Shown here one piece after another: positions 8,527 through 16,159 of a stretch of DNA of 64,000 nucleotides. Every line of letters begins with the position of its first letter. The first letter of the stretch is position 1. The stretch is from an uncultured Tenacibaculum sp. (GTDB taxonomy: Bacteria; Bacteroidota; Bacteroidia; Flavobacteriales; Flavobacteriaceae). A program made the translations under genes and the position numbers. The notes beneath the pieces are model-generated. The model worked only from the letters and a program-made list of their open reading frames with translations, ran no database searches and was not told where the DNA came from. Location: positions 62,001-126,000 of the forward strand of contig NZ_CANMAX010000009.1 in NCBI RefSeq assembly GCF_947495995.1, given 5' to 3'.

Positions 8527-9168
8527 GTGCGAGATACTACCAAACATCAAGGGCTTAGAAACCAATTAGCTAATGTTTTACATAAGAAAGGGATTATAGA
8601 TGAAAAAGTACTGAATGCAGTAAGAAAAATTCCAAGACACTTATTTATAGACAGTAGTTTTGAAGATCATGCATATCAAGATAAGGCATTTCCAATTGCT
8701 GCAAACCAAACAATTTCTCATCCATATACGGTAGCTTTTCAATCGCAAGTATTGGAAATTAAAGAAGGTGAAAAAGTATTAGAAATTGGTACAGGTTCTG
8801 GTTATCAAACAGCTGTGTTATTAGAATTAAGAGCAGAAGTTTATACTATAGAAAGACAACACGAATTATTTAAAAGAACAGCGTTGTTTTTGCCTAAAAT
8901 TGGCTACAAACCGAAGCGTTTTATTTTTGGAGATGGTTACAAAGGTTTACCAGAGCAAGCTCCTTTTGATAAAATTATAGTTACAGCTGGAGCTCCTTTT
9001 ATTCCAAAAGCATTATTAGGTCAACTAAAAGTAGGAGGAAAGCTTTTAATTCCTGTTGGCGAAGGAACTCAAATTATGACTTTATTAATTCGTAAATCTC
9101 TTAAAGAATTTGAAAAGCACGAACTTGGTGATTTCAAGTTTGTACCAATGTTAAAGGAAAAGAATTAG
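8527..9168 (+). CDS. pcm: Protein-L-isoaspartate O-methyltransferase
   Basis: Repairs age-damaged proteins by SAM-dependent methylation of L-isoaspartyl residues. SAM motif I is EIGTGSGYQ (residues 86-94). The upstream family segment PIAANQTISHPYTVA and the post-motif FGDGYKGLPEQAPFDKIIVT are clear. The start is GTG: the family N-terminus MRDTTKHQGLRNQL begins there, an in-frame stop lies 22 bp upstream, and the nearby ATG at 8523 is out of frame. 213 residues is normal. It diverges from the Gfo/Idh gene and appears monocistronic. Confidence 0.93.
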   Translation: MRDTTKHQGLRNQLANVLHKKGIIDEKVLNAVRKIPRHLFIDSSFEDHAYQDKAFPIAANQTISHPYTVAFQSQVLEIKEGEKVLEIGTGSGYQTAVLLELRAEVYTIERQHELFKRTALFLPKIGYKPKRFIFGDGYKGLPEQAPFDKIIVTAGAPFIPKALLGQLKVGGKLLIPVGEGTQIMTLLIRKSLKEFEKHELGDFKFVPMLKEKN

Positions 9169-9199
9169 TTATAAGTATTTGAGGTGTTGACTTTATAAA

Positions 9200-10450
9200 C
9201 TACCTTTTTATAATTTTTCGTGTTATCGTAGAATTGTTTGTTTGATCTTTCAATCTCAAAAAATAAATACCACTAGAAAGAGCGTTGATGTCAATAAAAT
9301 TATATTCTGTTACTGTGTTGTAATTCGGAATGTTTCTCAATAGTTGTCCGTTTACATTATAAATTGAAATATCAAATGTGTTGTTATTCTGACTTTCAAT
9401 TTGAAAAGTATTAGTAACAGGATTTGGTACGATATTAATATTATTTTCTACAATTTGATTTTCATCAGTACTTAATACTGGTCTGTTGTAAAAGACTCTA
9501 CTATCTCCATTTGAAAAGTTAAAGTTATTGAGTTCTTGAGTAATAAAATTTCGAATTTGAGTCAGGTTATTTCTTATCACTGGACTTATAATTGAAGAGG
9601 GCATGTAGCTAGCCGGAATTTCTTTTTCATACAAAGCGACATAAGTAATCATTCCTGCTAAAAAATAAATATTAGCTCTACCGTGTGGATCAGAATCTTC
9701 ATATAATTCATCAAACGGAATTTGATTCGGAATCACAGAAGTTAATATCTGACTGATGATTCTTCCTACTGGAATTAAACGAGCATTATAACTAGATCTT
9801 GATGCAACAATTGCATCTTGATAATCGGTCCACCAAGAATCAAAACTTCCAGAAGTTCCCATCGTAATATTATGAAATTCATCAATTTCATTTTGAGTCG
9901 GTAAAGTAGGTGGATAGCTATTCATTAAATCCATCTCAGGCCAATTTCCATAAATATAAAAGCGAAGATTTGTTTTTTCGTTGTTTAACCAATCAAAAAG
10001 TGTTTCTGTTTTGCTTACCACAGATCGTCCAGCTGTAGGATCGGCAGGATCTGGTTGTGTAGACGGAACATATTGAATAAAATTAGCAGCAGTAATTAAA
10101 ATTGTATTTGTGGTAGAGGTTGTAAAAGTTCCACCAGTATCAGGATCCCAAGTACCAGGAACACCGTTGTAACCAATTCCAGGTGTAGGAGGAAGGTTTC
10201 GATCAACATGATCTGTAAGCTGACCAAATGTACCAGAGGCAGCAAATGTATCAGAAGTGCTCTGAACAATATCGTTAACCCAGTAGAACGTTGCAGTTTC
10301 AGGAATTGGAGTTTCTCGTTGAGAAGCATGATGCACTAAACTGTGTATAAAACCAAAAACTTGAACATCGTCTACTTGCGAATTACTTTTTTGTGATTGT
10401 AATAATGCGATAAAAACTAAAACTATTGATAAAGTAATTTTTGATTTCAT
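9200..10450 (-). CDS. Secreted T9SS cargo protein, unknown function
   Basis: 416 residues. A signal peptide (residues 1-24, ending SNSQ) is followed by about 310 residues of mature domain with no recognised fold; early residues read HSLVHHASQRETPIPETATF. The last 80 residues are a T9SS type A sorting domain (IVPNPVTNTFQI, SIYNVNGQLLRNI, SGIYFLRLK, RKIIKR). A His-rich start and many aromatic residues are visible, but no catalytic motif. It should be exported through T9SS. It is transcribed toward Pcm, ending 31 bp from its stop. Confidence 0.8.
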   Translation of the reverse strand: MKSKITLSIVLVFIALLQSQKSNSQVDDVQVFGFIHSLVHHASQRETPIPETATFYWVNDIVQSTSDTFAASGTFGQLTDHVDRNLPPTPGIGYNGVPGTWDPDTGGTFTTSTTNTILITAANFIQYVPSTQPDPADPTAGRSVVSKTETLFDWLNNEKTNLRFYIYGNWPEMDLMNSYPPTLPTQNEIDEFHNITMGTSGSFDSWWTDYQDAIVASRSSYNARLIPVGRIISQILTSVIPNQIPFDELYEDSDPHGRANIYFLAGMITYVALYEKEIPASYMPSSIISPVIRNNLTQIRNFITQELNNFNFSNGDSRVFYNRPVLSTDENQIVENNINIVPNPVTNTFQIESQNNNTFDISIYNVNGQLLRNIPNYNTVTEYNFIDINALSSGIYFLRLKDQTNNSTITRKIIKR

Positions 10451-10556
10451 ATTTCTATCTGGTTTTATATTGAAGTACAGTTAAAACTAGTGAAATATAG
10501 TTTAAAATCCTATTTATTAGGTTTTTAAAAGTGTGTAGAAGTGTTAGAAACAAAAA

Positions 10557-10578
10557 AATCCGCTAAAGAAAGCGGATT
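10557..10578 (-). terminator. Terminator after the 52-residue lipoprotein
   Basis: Stem AATCCGCT / AGCGGATT (10557-10564 with 10571-10578). Read on the minus strand it is followed by T7. It lies about 29 bp after the small lipoprotein stop codon. Confidence 0.75.
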
Positions 10579-10606
10579 TATTGAATTTGAAAAAAGAACA
10601 ATCAAC

Positions 10607-10765
10607 TTATTCTGCTGTTGCATTTGCAACAACAACCTCTTGTTGATAGTTTTGTTGAGTTTGCTTAGTTTTAGTTTGTGATAAGCCGCAAGGAGCTGTG
10701 CTTCCACATGATGTTAATCCTAATAAACCAACTACACAAATTGCAATAAATACTACTCTTTTCAT
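10607..10765 (-). CDS. Small lipoprotein, 52 residues
   Basis: Short gene with a clear type II signal peptide: MKRVVFIAICVVGLLGLTSC, lipobox LTSC with Cys20. The mature peptide is only 33 residues, starts GSTAPCG and is rich in Gln and Thr. No function known to me; Cys26 could form a disulphide or metal site. It lies 24 bp downstream of the substrate-binding-like gene on the same strand and has its own strong terminator, so it could be the last gene of that operon. The lipobox and terminator together make this a real gene rather than chance. Confidence 0.75.
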   Translation of the reverse strand: MKRVVFIAICVVGLLGLTSCGSTAPCGLSQTKTKQTQQNYQQEVVVANATAE

Positions 10766-10789
10766 CTTAATACGTTTAGAAATGCTAAT

Positions 10790-11644
10790 TTATAAAATTT
10801 TAATCAATTTACCAGAATCAATTTTCTCTTCAATAACGTTGAAGTTTACCATTTTATTTTGAATGCTGGTTAATAATTTTTCTGAAATAGGTTTTCCATC
10901 ATTCCATTCGGTGATTGATAACCATTTTTGAATATCTTCTAACTGTTGTTCGTAACGTAAAGCCAGTGTTTCATCAATATTTTCAATTGATTTAAAATCA
11001 GCTGTACAATTATTGATAATATCTAAAACAGTTTTTATTTCTTCTGGATGTTGTTCTAGAATTTCTTCTCGAATAGCAACAACAAAGCAAGGCCATGGAG
11101 TAGGGCAGTCACCAACTCTTCTAAAAGTACCATTGTCTACCAATGGTTTTGTAGTAAAGTGTTCCCACATAAAATAATCTGCTTCTCCATTGGTTAATGC
11201 ATCTATACCACCTTGAAGATTTTTAACTACTTTAAACTGTAGTTTATCTATATCCCAACCATTGTTATATGCGTTAACAATCGCCATTAAATGTGAACCT
11301 GATCCATATCTACTAATTGCAACAGTGGCATGTTCTAAATCGTCAATAGATTTAAATTTAGATTTAGCTCCAACATGAATCCCCCAAATTAAAGGACTTT
11401 CAACAAAAGTCTGAATAATTTTAGAAGGGTTTCCATTGATGATGTCTTTGATAATTCCTTCAGTAAGTACAATAGCAATATCAATTTCTTTTTCTCGTAA
11501 AGCTTTACACATGGCACCAGTTCCACCAGGGAAATCCTGCCAACGTAAATTGATATCTTGCGATGTATACTCTTTGTTTTTTAAGGTAATATACCAAGGA
11601 TAGTTAAAATGTTCTGGAACACCACCTACTTTTAAATTCAACAT
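10790..11644 (-). CDS. Periplasmic-binding-protein-like (PBP2) protein without signal peptide
   Basis: 284 residues of the TauA/SsuA/NMT1-like type II binding-protein fold. Visible landmarks are VGGVPEHFNYPW at the N-terminus, FPGGTGAMCKALREKEIDIA, the hinge-like AISRYGSGSHLMA, and LTNGEADYFMWEH. It starts MLNLKVGG with no signal peptide or lipobox, and no ABC permease or ATPase gene is nearby. It is therefore probably cytosolic, perhaps a ligand sensor or a catalytic derivative of the fold. Its ATG directly abuts the stop of the nucleoside phosphorylase gene, implying translational coupling and related roles. Confidence 0.75.
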   Translation of the reverse strand: MLNLKVGGVPEHFNYPWYITLKNKEYTSQDINLRWQDFPGGTGAMCKALREKEIDIAIVLTEGIIKDIINGNPSKIIQTFVESPLIWGIHVGAKSKFKSIDDLEHATVAISRYGSGSHLMAIVNAYNNGWDIDKLQFKVVKNLQGGIDALTNGEADYFMWEHFTTKPLVDNGTFRRVGDCPTPWPCFVVAIREEILEQHPEEIKTVLDIINNCTADFKSIENIDETLALRYEQQLEDIQKWLSITEWNDGKPISEKLLTSIQNKMVNFNVIEEKIDSGKLIKIL

Positions 11645-12514
11645 TTATTCAACTAATTTATCTAGCGTGTATTTGATTAATTTTTCAACAATATCGCCAG
11701 GTTTTTCACTAAATGTACCATTAGCACGGTTGGCTAAAATAGCATTCATAGAACATGCGTTATGGCCTAGTAATTTTGAAAGACCATAAATTGCAGAAGT
11801 TTCCATTTCTAAATTAGTAATTCTGTGTTCTTGGTATGAAAAATTATCAATTTTATGATTTAATTCAGGATCTTGTAGTTGTAATCGTAAGACTCTTCCT
11901 TGTGGCCCATAAAAACCTCCAGCTGTAGCTGTAATTCCTTCATAAGTTTCAGATGAAGAAAGTTTATTGGCTAATTCTTCTGAATTAGAAATTACAACAG
12001 GATAAGCCTTTTTAGAAGACCAATCCGTTTGTTTTACAAAAGCATCTTCAATATCTGGATGAGCAATTTCTTCAGTATTGTACGATTGTAACATTCCGTT
12101 AAGATCAATTGCATGACTGCTTAGTAAAAAGCTGTCTACAGGAATATCGTCTTGTAAAGAACCAGAAGTACCAATTCGAGTTATGTTTAGTTTCGTATGT
12201 TCTGATTTAATTTCACGACTTTCGAAATTGATATTAACCAATGCATCTAATTCATTTAAAACGATATCGATATTATCTGGACCAATTCCTGTTGAAATTA
12301 CAGAAATTCTTTTTCCTTTATAAATACCAGTTGTCGTTTTAAATTCTCGTTTTTGCGTAGAAAATTCAATAGAATCGAAATGTTTTGTTACTTTATCTAC
12401 ACGATATTGATCACCAACAAAAATAATGTCAGTAGAAATATGTTCTGGTCTCAAGTTTAAATGATAAATGCTGCCATCAGCATTTAAAATAAGTTCAGAG
12501 TTTTTAATCTTCAT
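11645..12514 (-). CDS. Nucleoside phosphorylase (uridine phosphorylase-like)
   Basis: PNP/UDP family enzyme that splits nucleosides with phosphate to base plus pentose-1-phosphate. Family signs are VISTGIGPDN (phosphate-binding region), TRIGTSGSLQ, the substrate loop near YQEHRITNLEMETSAIY, and ANRANGTF. The ENLEMET-like Glu-Met-Glu that holds the ribose is present as NLEMETSAIYG. 289 residues is slightly longer than UDP/DeoD enzymes because of an N-terminal extension. Exact base specificity cannot be read. It is the middle gene of DUF1835 - phosphorylase - binding-protein-like, with 7 bp and 0 bp spacing. Confidence 0.85.
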   Translation of the reverse strand: MKIKNSELILNADGSIYHLNLRPEHISTDIIFVGDQYRVDKVTKHFDSIEFSTQKREFKTTTGIYKGKRISVISTGIGPDNIDIVLNELDALVNINFESREIKSEHTKLNITRIGTSGSLQDDIPVDSFLLSSHAIDLNGMLQSYNTEEIAHPDIEDAFVKQTDWSSKKAYPVVISNSEELANKLSSSETYEGITATAGGFYGPQGRVLRLQLQDPELNHKIDNFSYQEHRITNLEMETSAIYGLSKLLGHNACSMNAILANRANGTFSEKPGDIVEKLIKYTLDKLVE

Positions 12515-12521
12515 TAAGATG

Positions 12522-13454
12522 TTATAATTTCAGTAGCTTGTTTGTAGCATTAACATACAAATAGCTGTATTTTTTTGCCCCGCCAAGATACGAAAAATCA
12601 GAACGTAATTCTCTATAGTGATTTAATTGATTATGAAGAACTTTAATCCCTGTCTCACTTAATTTTACAGGATTTAATGAAGAAAATAGACCTTTTAACT
12701 CTTTTATCTTTTTAGCATACTGTACGTCTCCAAAGCCATAAACTTCTTGATTTATTAATAAAGATTGTACCAATTCATTCTCATTTTTAGCGTTTGAAGT
12801 ATTAGCAGTTTCAAGAATAGTATTTTCTATGCTATTCAATCCGTTTTCTAATGAAGGAAAACGTTTTAAGTGTGCATTAATAGCTTCTGATAAATAAATG
12901 AAAGGGGAAGAAGGATTAAATTTATGAACGGTTTCTAATCGTAATGGACTATCTGAACAGTATAATTGCCATATATAATCGGCATATTCAATATCATCTT
13001 GAGTTAAGGTTACTCTATTTTTATATAAATCTAAAAGTTCTTCTTGTGATAAGTAGCCGTAACCAACATTTTTTTCATGATTATCAGACTTTCCACTTTG
13101 TATTAAAGTAATTTTTCTGCCTTTTCTATACCTTTTAAGCCAACTTACTACAGCAACCAAGTTTACTTGGCAGAACAGATCGTAATCGAACCATAAAATA
13201 ATTTCATCTTGATTTTGCTTACACAGATTTCTATACTCTTTAAGTGTAAAATCGATAAAAGTCTTCTTTGTTATTTTGTAAGCAGAACTAAAAAAGTCAA
13301 AACGTAGTTTCCAAAAATCTTCGCTACCAACATCTGTAGTAGTTTTTCCTTCACACAACATCTCTCTCCAAGTGATAATTTCACCTTCTATTTTTAAATT
13401 TTTTAAAATTTCAGTAGTAGTATCACCGTTTGTAATATGTAAATATGAGCTCAT
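12522..13454 (-). CDS. DUF1835 domain-containing protein
   Basis: 310-residue cytoplasmic protein of unknown role. The N-terminus YLHITNGDTTTEILKNL and the following segment with WREMLCEGKT are the DUF1835 signature. The LWFDYDLFCQVNLV segment fits the second half of that domain. The C-terminal ~100 residues are helical. It is the first gene of the three-gene unit with the nucleoside phosphorylase and the binding-protein-like gene, whose coding regions are 7 bp apart or abutting. A nucleotide-related role is only suggested by this context. Confidence 0.75.
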   Translation of the reverse strand: MSSYLHITNGDTTTEILKNLKIEGEIITWREMLCEGKTTTDVGSEDFWKLRFDFFSSAYKITKKTFIDFTLKEYRNLCKQNQDEIILWFDYDLFCQVNLVAVVSWLKRYRKGRKITLIQSGKSDNHEKNVGYGYLSQEELLDLYKNRVTLTQDDIEYADYIWQLYCSDSPLRLETVHKFNPSSPFIYLSEAINAHLKRFPSLENGLNSIENTILETANTSNAKNENELVQSLLINQEVYGFGDVQYAKKIKELKGLFSSLNPVKLSETGIKVLHNQLNHYRELRSDFSYLGGAKKYSYLYVNATNKLLKL

Positions 13455-13606
13455 TTATAAGGACTTAAAAATGCTCTCCAATAATAATAAAAAAAATAAT
13501 ACGTTAAGAATATTATTTTGATTTGGTCTAATTTTTAAATAATTAGAGTTTTTTTTGTTAAAAAAGTGATTTTTGTAAAATTGAGTTAAGAGATTTTAAC
13601 AAAAAT

Positions 13607-13631
13607 GGTTAACATAATTAATATGTTAACC
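13607..13631 (-). terminator. Palindrome/terminator overlapping the SUI1-like stop codon
   Basis: Perfect 9-bp arms GGTTAACAT / ATGTTAACC around a 7-nt centre AATTAAT. The stem includes the stop codon of the SUI1-like gene. On the minus strand it is followed by ATTTTTG, so a terminator is likely; a protein-binding palindrome is the alternative. Confidence 0.55.
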
Positions 13632-13949
13632 ACCAACTCTCTTAACGTTAAAACCTTTTTCTTTTAACAATTCCATAATTTTGTCACGATAATCACCTTG
13701 AATTATAATTTTATCGTCTTTAAAGCTACCCCCGACTGAAAATTTAGTCTTTATTTCTTTGGCTAATTTTTTAAAATCTTCAGTAGCACCATTATAACCA
13801 TCTATTATTGTGATCGGTTTACCTTTGCGTTTTTCATACTTACAAAGCAAAGGTTCGTCTTGTAACCAAACATCAGGTTTTTTTTCCTCTTTTGACTCTT
13901 CAAATTTATGATCTGGAAAAAGGTTTTTTAATTGATCTTGTAAGTCCAT
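13626..13949 (-). CDS. SUI1/eIF1-like translation factor (YciH family)
   Basis: 107 residues. The C-terminal ~70 residues match the SUI1/eIF1 fold: KRKGKPITIIDGYNG, then LAKEIKTKFSVGGSFKDD and IIIQGDYRDKIMELL, ending GFNVKRVGG. The family in bacteria (YciH) is thought to help discriminate start codons. The N-terminal 35 residues are acidic and probably disordered. It is separated by only 3 bp from the upstream 2OG-Fe oxygenase gene, so the two are cotranscribed. Confident family call, uncertain physiological role. Confidence 0.88.
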   Translation of the reverse strand: MDLQDQLKNLFPDHKFEESKEEKKPDVWLQDEPLLCKYEKRKGKPITIIDGYNGATEDFKKLAKEIKTKFSVGGSFKDDKIIIQGDYRDKIMELLKEKGFNVKRVGG

Positions 13950-13952
13950 TAC

Positions 13953-14900
13953 TTATTTTATTAATCCAAGTTCGCGTAAACGCTCATTTAAGAATTCACC
14001 AGCAGTAATATCTTCAAATTGTTTAGGATTGTTTTCATCGATACAGTTTTCTAAAACATCTAATTTCATTTCAGAAACTGGATGCATAAAGAAAGGAATA
14101 GAATATCGTGAAGTTCCCCATAACTCTTTTGGAGGATTTACTACACGGTGTATTGTAGATTTTAACTTGTTATTACTATGTCTAGATAACATATCTCCAA
14201 CATTAATCATTAATTCATCTGGCTGAGCAATTGCGTCAATCCATTCTCCATCATGATTTTGAACTTGTAATCCTTTTCCGTGCGCTCCCATTAATAATGT
14301 GATTAAATTAATATCACCATGAGCAGCAGCTCTAACAGCTCCTTTAGGTTCTTCATGAATTGGCGGATAGTGAATTGGTCTTAAAATACTATTACCATTA
14401 AAGATATATTGATCGAAGTATTCTTCTTCTAAATCTAGAAATAAAGCTAAAGAACGTAATACATACTTAGCTGTTTTTTCTAACATTTTATAGGTTTGCT
14501 TTCCTACTTCATTAAATTCAGAAAGCTCTTCTACATTTACGTTTGCAGGATATTCTTTCTCTAAGGTAGGATTATTTTCAACATATTGACCAAAATGCCA
14601 AAACTCTTTTAAATCACCTTCTTTTTTACCTTTTGCACTTTCCTTTCCGAAAGAAACATACCCACGCTGTCCACCAATACCAGGAATTTCATATTTCTGT
14701 TTAGTGTCTACAGGTAACTCGAAAAACTTTTTGATTTGTGCATATAAATTGTCTACTAAAGTTTCATCTAAAAAGTGCCCTTTTAATGCAACAAAACCAA
14801 TAGTTTCATACGCGTTTCCAATTTCATTTATAAATTTCTGCTTTCTATTTTCGTCTTCAGACAAAAAATCTCTTAAATCAACGCTAGGTATTCTATCCAT
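13953..14900 (-). CDS. Isopenicillin N synthase-like 2OG-Fe(II) oxygenase
   Basis: Cytoplasmic non-haem iron oxygenase of the IPNS/plant 2-oxoglutarate dioxygenase family. It has an N-terminal DIOX_N domain (IPSVDLRDFL; ETIGFVALKGH). The iron site is His-Gly-Asp in AAAHGDINLITLLMG plus a distal His in STIHRVVNPP. The 2OG-binding Arg-x-Ser is in SRYSIPFF. 315 residues is typical. The substrate is unknown. The family includes antibiotic-biosynthesis enzymes, but no biosynthetic genes are nearby, so small-molecule housekeeping is as likely. It is cotranscribed with the SUI1-like gene. Confidence 0.87.
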   Translation of the reverse strand: MDRIPSVDLRDFLSEDENRKQKFINEIGNAYETIGFVALKGHFLDETLVDNLYAQIKKFFELPVDTKQKYEIPGIGGQRGYVSFGKESAKGKKEGDLKEFWHFGQYVENNPTLEKEYPANVNVEELSEFNEVGKQTYKMLEKTAKYVLRSLALFLDLEEEYFDQYIFNGNSILRPIHYPPIHEEPKGAVRAAAHGDINLITLLMGAHGKGLQVQNHDGEWIDAIAQPDELMINVGDMLSRHSNNKLKSTIHRVVNPPKELWGTSRYSIPFFMHPVSEMKLDVLENCIDENNPKQFEDITAGEFLNERLRELGLIK

Positions 14901-14961
14901 TGTTAATAAGTTTGTTTATTACTTAATGTAAAAGTAGTAAAATAGAGGGAAAGCTCTAAAA

Positions 14962-15684
14962 TTATTTATTAACAAAAGGAATTAGGTACGAAATTGTGTA
15001 GTTAAAACCGAAACCTGTATTACTTTCAAAGACTCTGTTAAAACCAGGAGCATATAATGTTTTGAAATTATCTTGATCATCTATACTTAAACCGATTTTA
15101 TAAGATCCGTGAAATCCAATAAAAAGGTTTTTAAATGTTTCTACTTTTATACCTAATTGGAATTCAATCCAATGTGCTGTTAATCCAGATTCACTAACAG
15201 GAGTTGTAATCGTTTGAATTGGAAAGAAATCAGGAGTAGCAGTATTACCTGTAGAAGTATTTGGTGTAAACTCATTAAGAGTATGTTCGAAGATGGCAAA
15301 ACCATAACGACCACCAACATAAACTTCATTATTCATGTCTAACCAATTTGTATACGTATTCAAGTTTCCTCCTAAACGTATGTAATTTCCTTTTGAAGTT
15401 GAAGTAGTAAAGTCTTCGAATGTTATTTCTTCTTCGTGACCGATTTCAGCTGCAACATACCAGTTCTTAGATACACGATAATCACCAACAATTTCAAAAC
15501 CAGTATAACTCTTATCTATAAAACTTAATCCTGGTTTGCTTAAATCGATACCCAAACGTAATCCGTAGCCAGTTTTATAAACTACAGTATCTTTAGGAGT
15601 ATTTTTTTTTGAAGTTTTTTGAGCGTGCAGGTTAACCACACATAAGAATAAGACTAACTTAGTGAAATATGTTAACGTGCGCAT
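14962..15684 (-). CDS. DUF6048-like outer-membrane beta-barrel protein
   Basis: 240 residues with a signal peptide (cleavage near NLHAQ). The mature part alternates polar and aromatic residues in strands (YGLRLGIDLSKP, YVGGRYGFAIFEH, WIEFQLGIKVE) and ends YLIPFVNK, as expected for a small outer-membrane beta-barrel. I recall this family (DUF6048) next to a DUF6452 lipoprotein in flavobacteria, and that pair is seen here. It overlaps the upstream gene by 26 bp. Function unknown; probably a partner of the DUF6452 protein at the envelope. Confidence 0.7.
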   Translation of the reverse strand: MRTLTYFTKLVLFLCVVNLHAQKTSKKNTPKDTVVYKTGYGLRLGIDLSKPGLSFIDKSYTGFEIVGDYRVSKNWYVAAEIGHEEEITFEDFTTSTSKGNYIRLGGNLNTYTNWLDMNNEVYVGGRYGFAIFEHTLNEFTPNTSTGNTATPDFFPIQTITTPVSESGLTAHWIEFQLGIKVETFKNLFIGFHGSYKIGLSIDDQDNFKTLYAPGFNRVFESNTGFGFNYTISYLIPFVNK

Positions 15685-16153
15685 TTGTTTGAGATTTAAT
15701 AGATTCTACTTCAGTTACAGATAAACGATCAATCCATCCTGTTTTTTCAAAAGTAACCTCATTAAAGATGACTCTAAAACCACATGAACGTGATACATAA
15801 TCGTTTTCTGGAGTGTATTTTACTGTTAGCGTTGCAAATTCATTTCCTGCACTAGCATCACTATCTGTTTCGTTTCTTTTTAAAGTGAAAACAGTTTCTT
15901 CCGTTAAAGTATTTAATGGAATTGCAATACTGTCTGCAGTGATATTCATAAATAAACTATCTGCATTTTGAATACCAGAAGCTGTCATAGAAAAACGTTG
16001 TACATCCTTAAATTCTGTCAAGTTTGTTTTATCATAAAAGCGTAAAACAAGATTTGGTGTTACAGGAGTTTGTGTACAGAAATCGTCTTTTTCACATGAT
16101 AAAAAACAAATTGTAACTACAATTAGAATTACAGTATATTTTAAAAATCTCAT
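15659..16153 (-). CDS. DUF6452-like lipoprotein
   Basis: 164 residues. A lipobox signal peptide (MRFLKYTVILIVVTICFLSC, Cys20) is followed by EKDDFCTQTP. The mature domain is beta-rich (PNLVLRFYDKTNL, CGFRVIFNEVTFE), resembling a small immunoglobulin-like fold, with two further cysteines that may form a disulphide. It overlaps the downstream DUF6048 gene by 26 bp and follows rlmD by 6 bp, so rlmD, this gene and the barrel gene are one transcript. Function unknown. Confidence 0.7.
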   Translation of the reverse strand: MRFLKYTVILIVVTICFLSCEKDDFCTQTPVTPNLVLRFYDKTNLTEFKDVQRFSMTASGIQNADSLFMNITADSIAIPLNTLTEETVFTLKRNETDSDASAGNEFATLTVKYTPENDYVSRSCGFRVIFNEVTFEKTGWIDRLSVTEVESIKSQTNAHVNIFH

Positions 16154-16159
16154 AAACTA

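Noticed and set aside
10525..10707. 60-codon frame on the minus strand
   Set aside because: It overlaps the 52-residue lipoprotein in another frame. The lipoprotein frame has a lipobox and a proper stop before the terminator; this one runs through the terminator hairpin.
10790..11644. ABC importer for taurine/thiamine-like compounds
   Set aside because: There is no signal peptide, permease or ATPase gene; the fold alone does not make a transporter.
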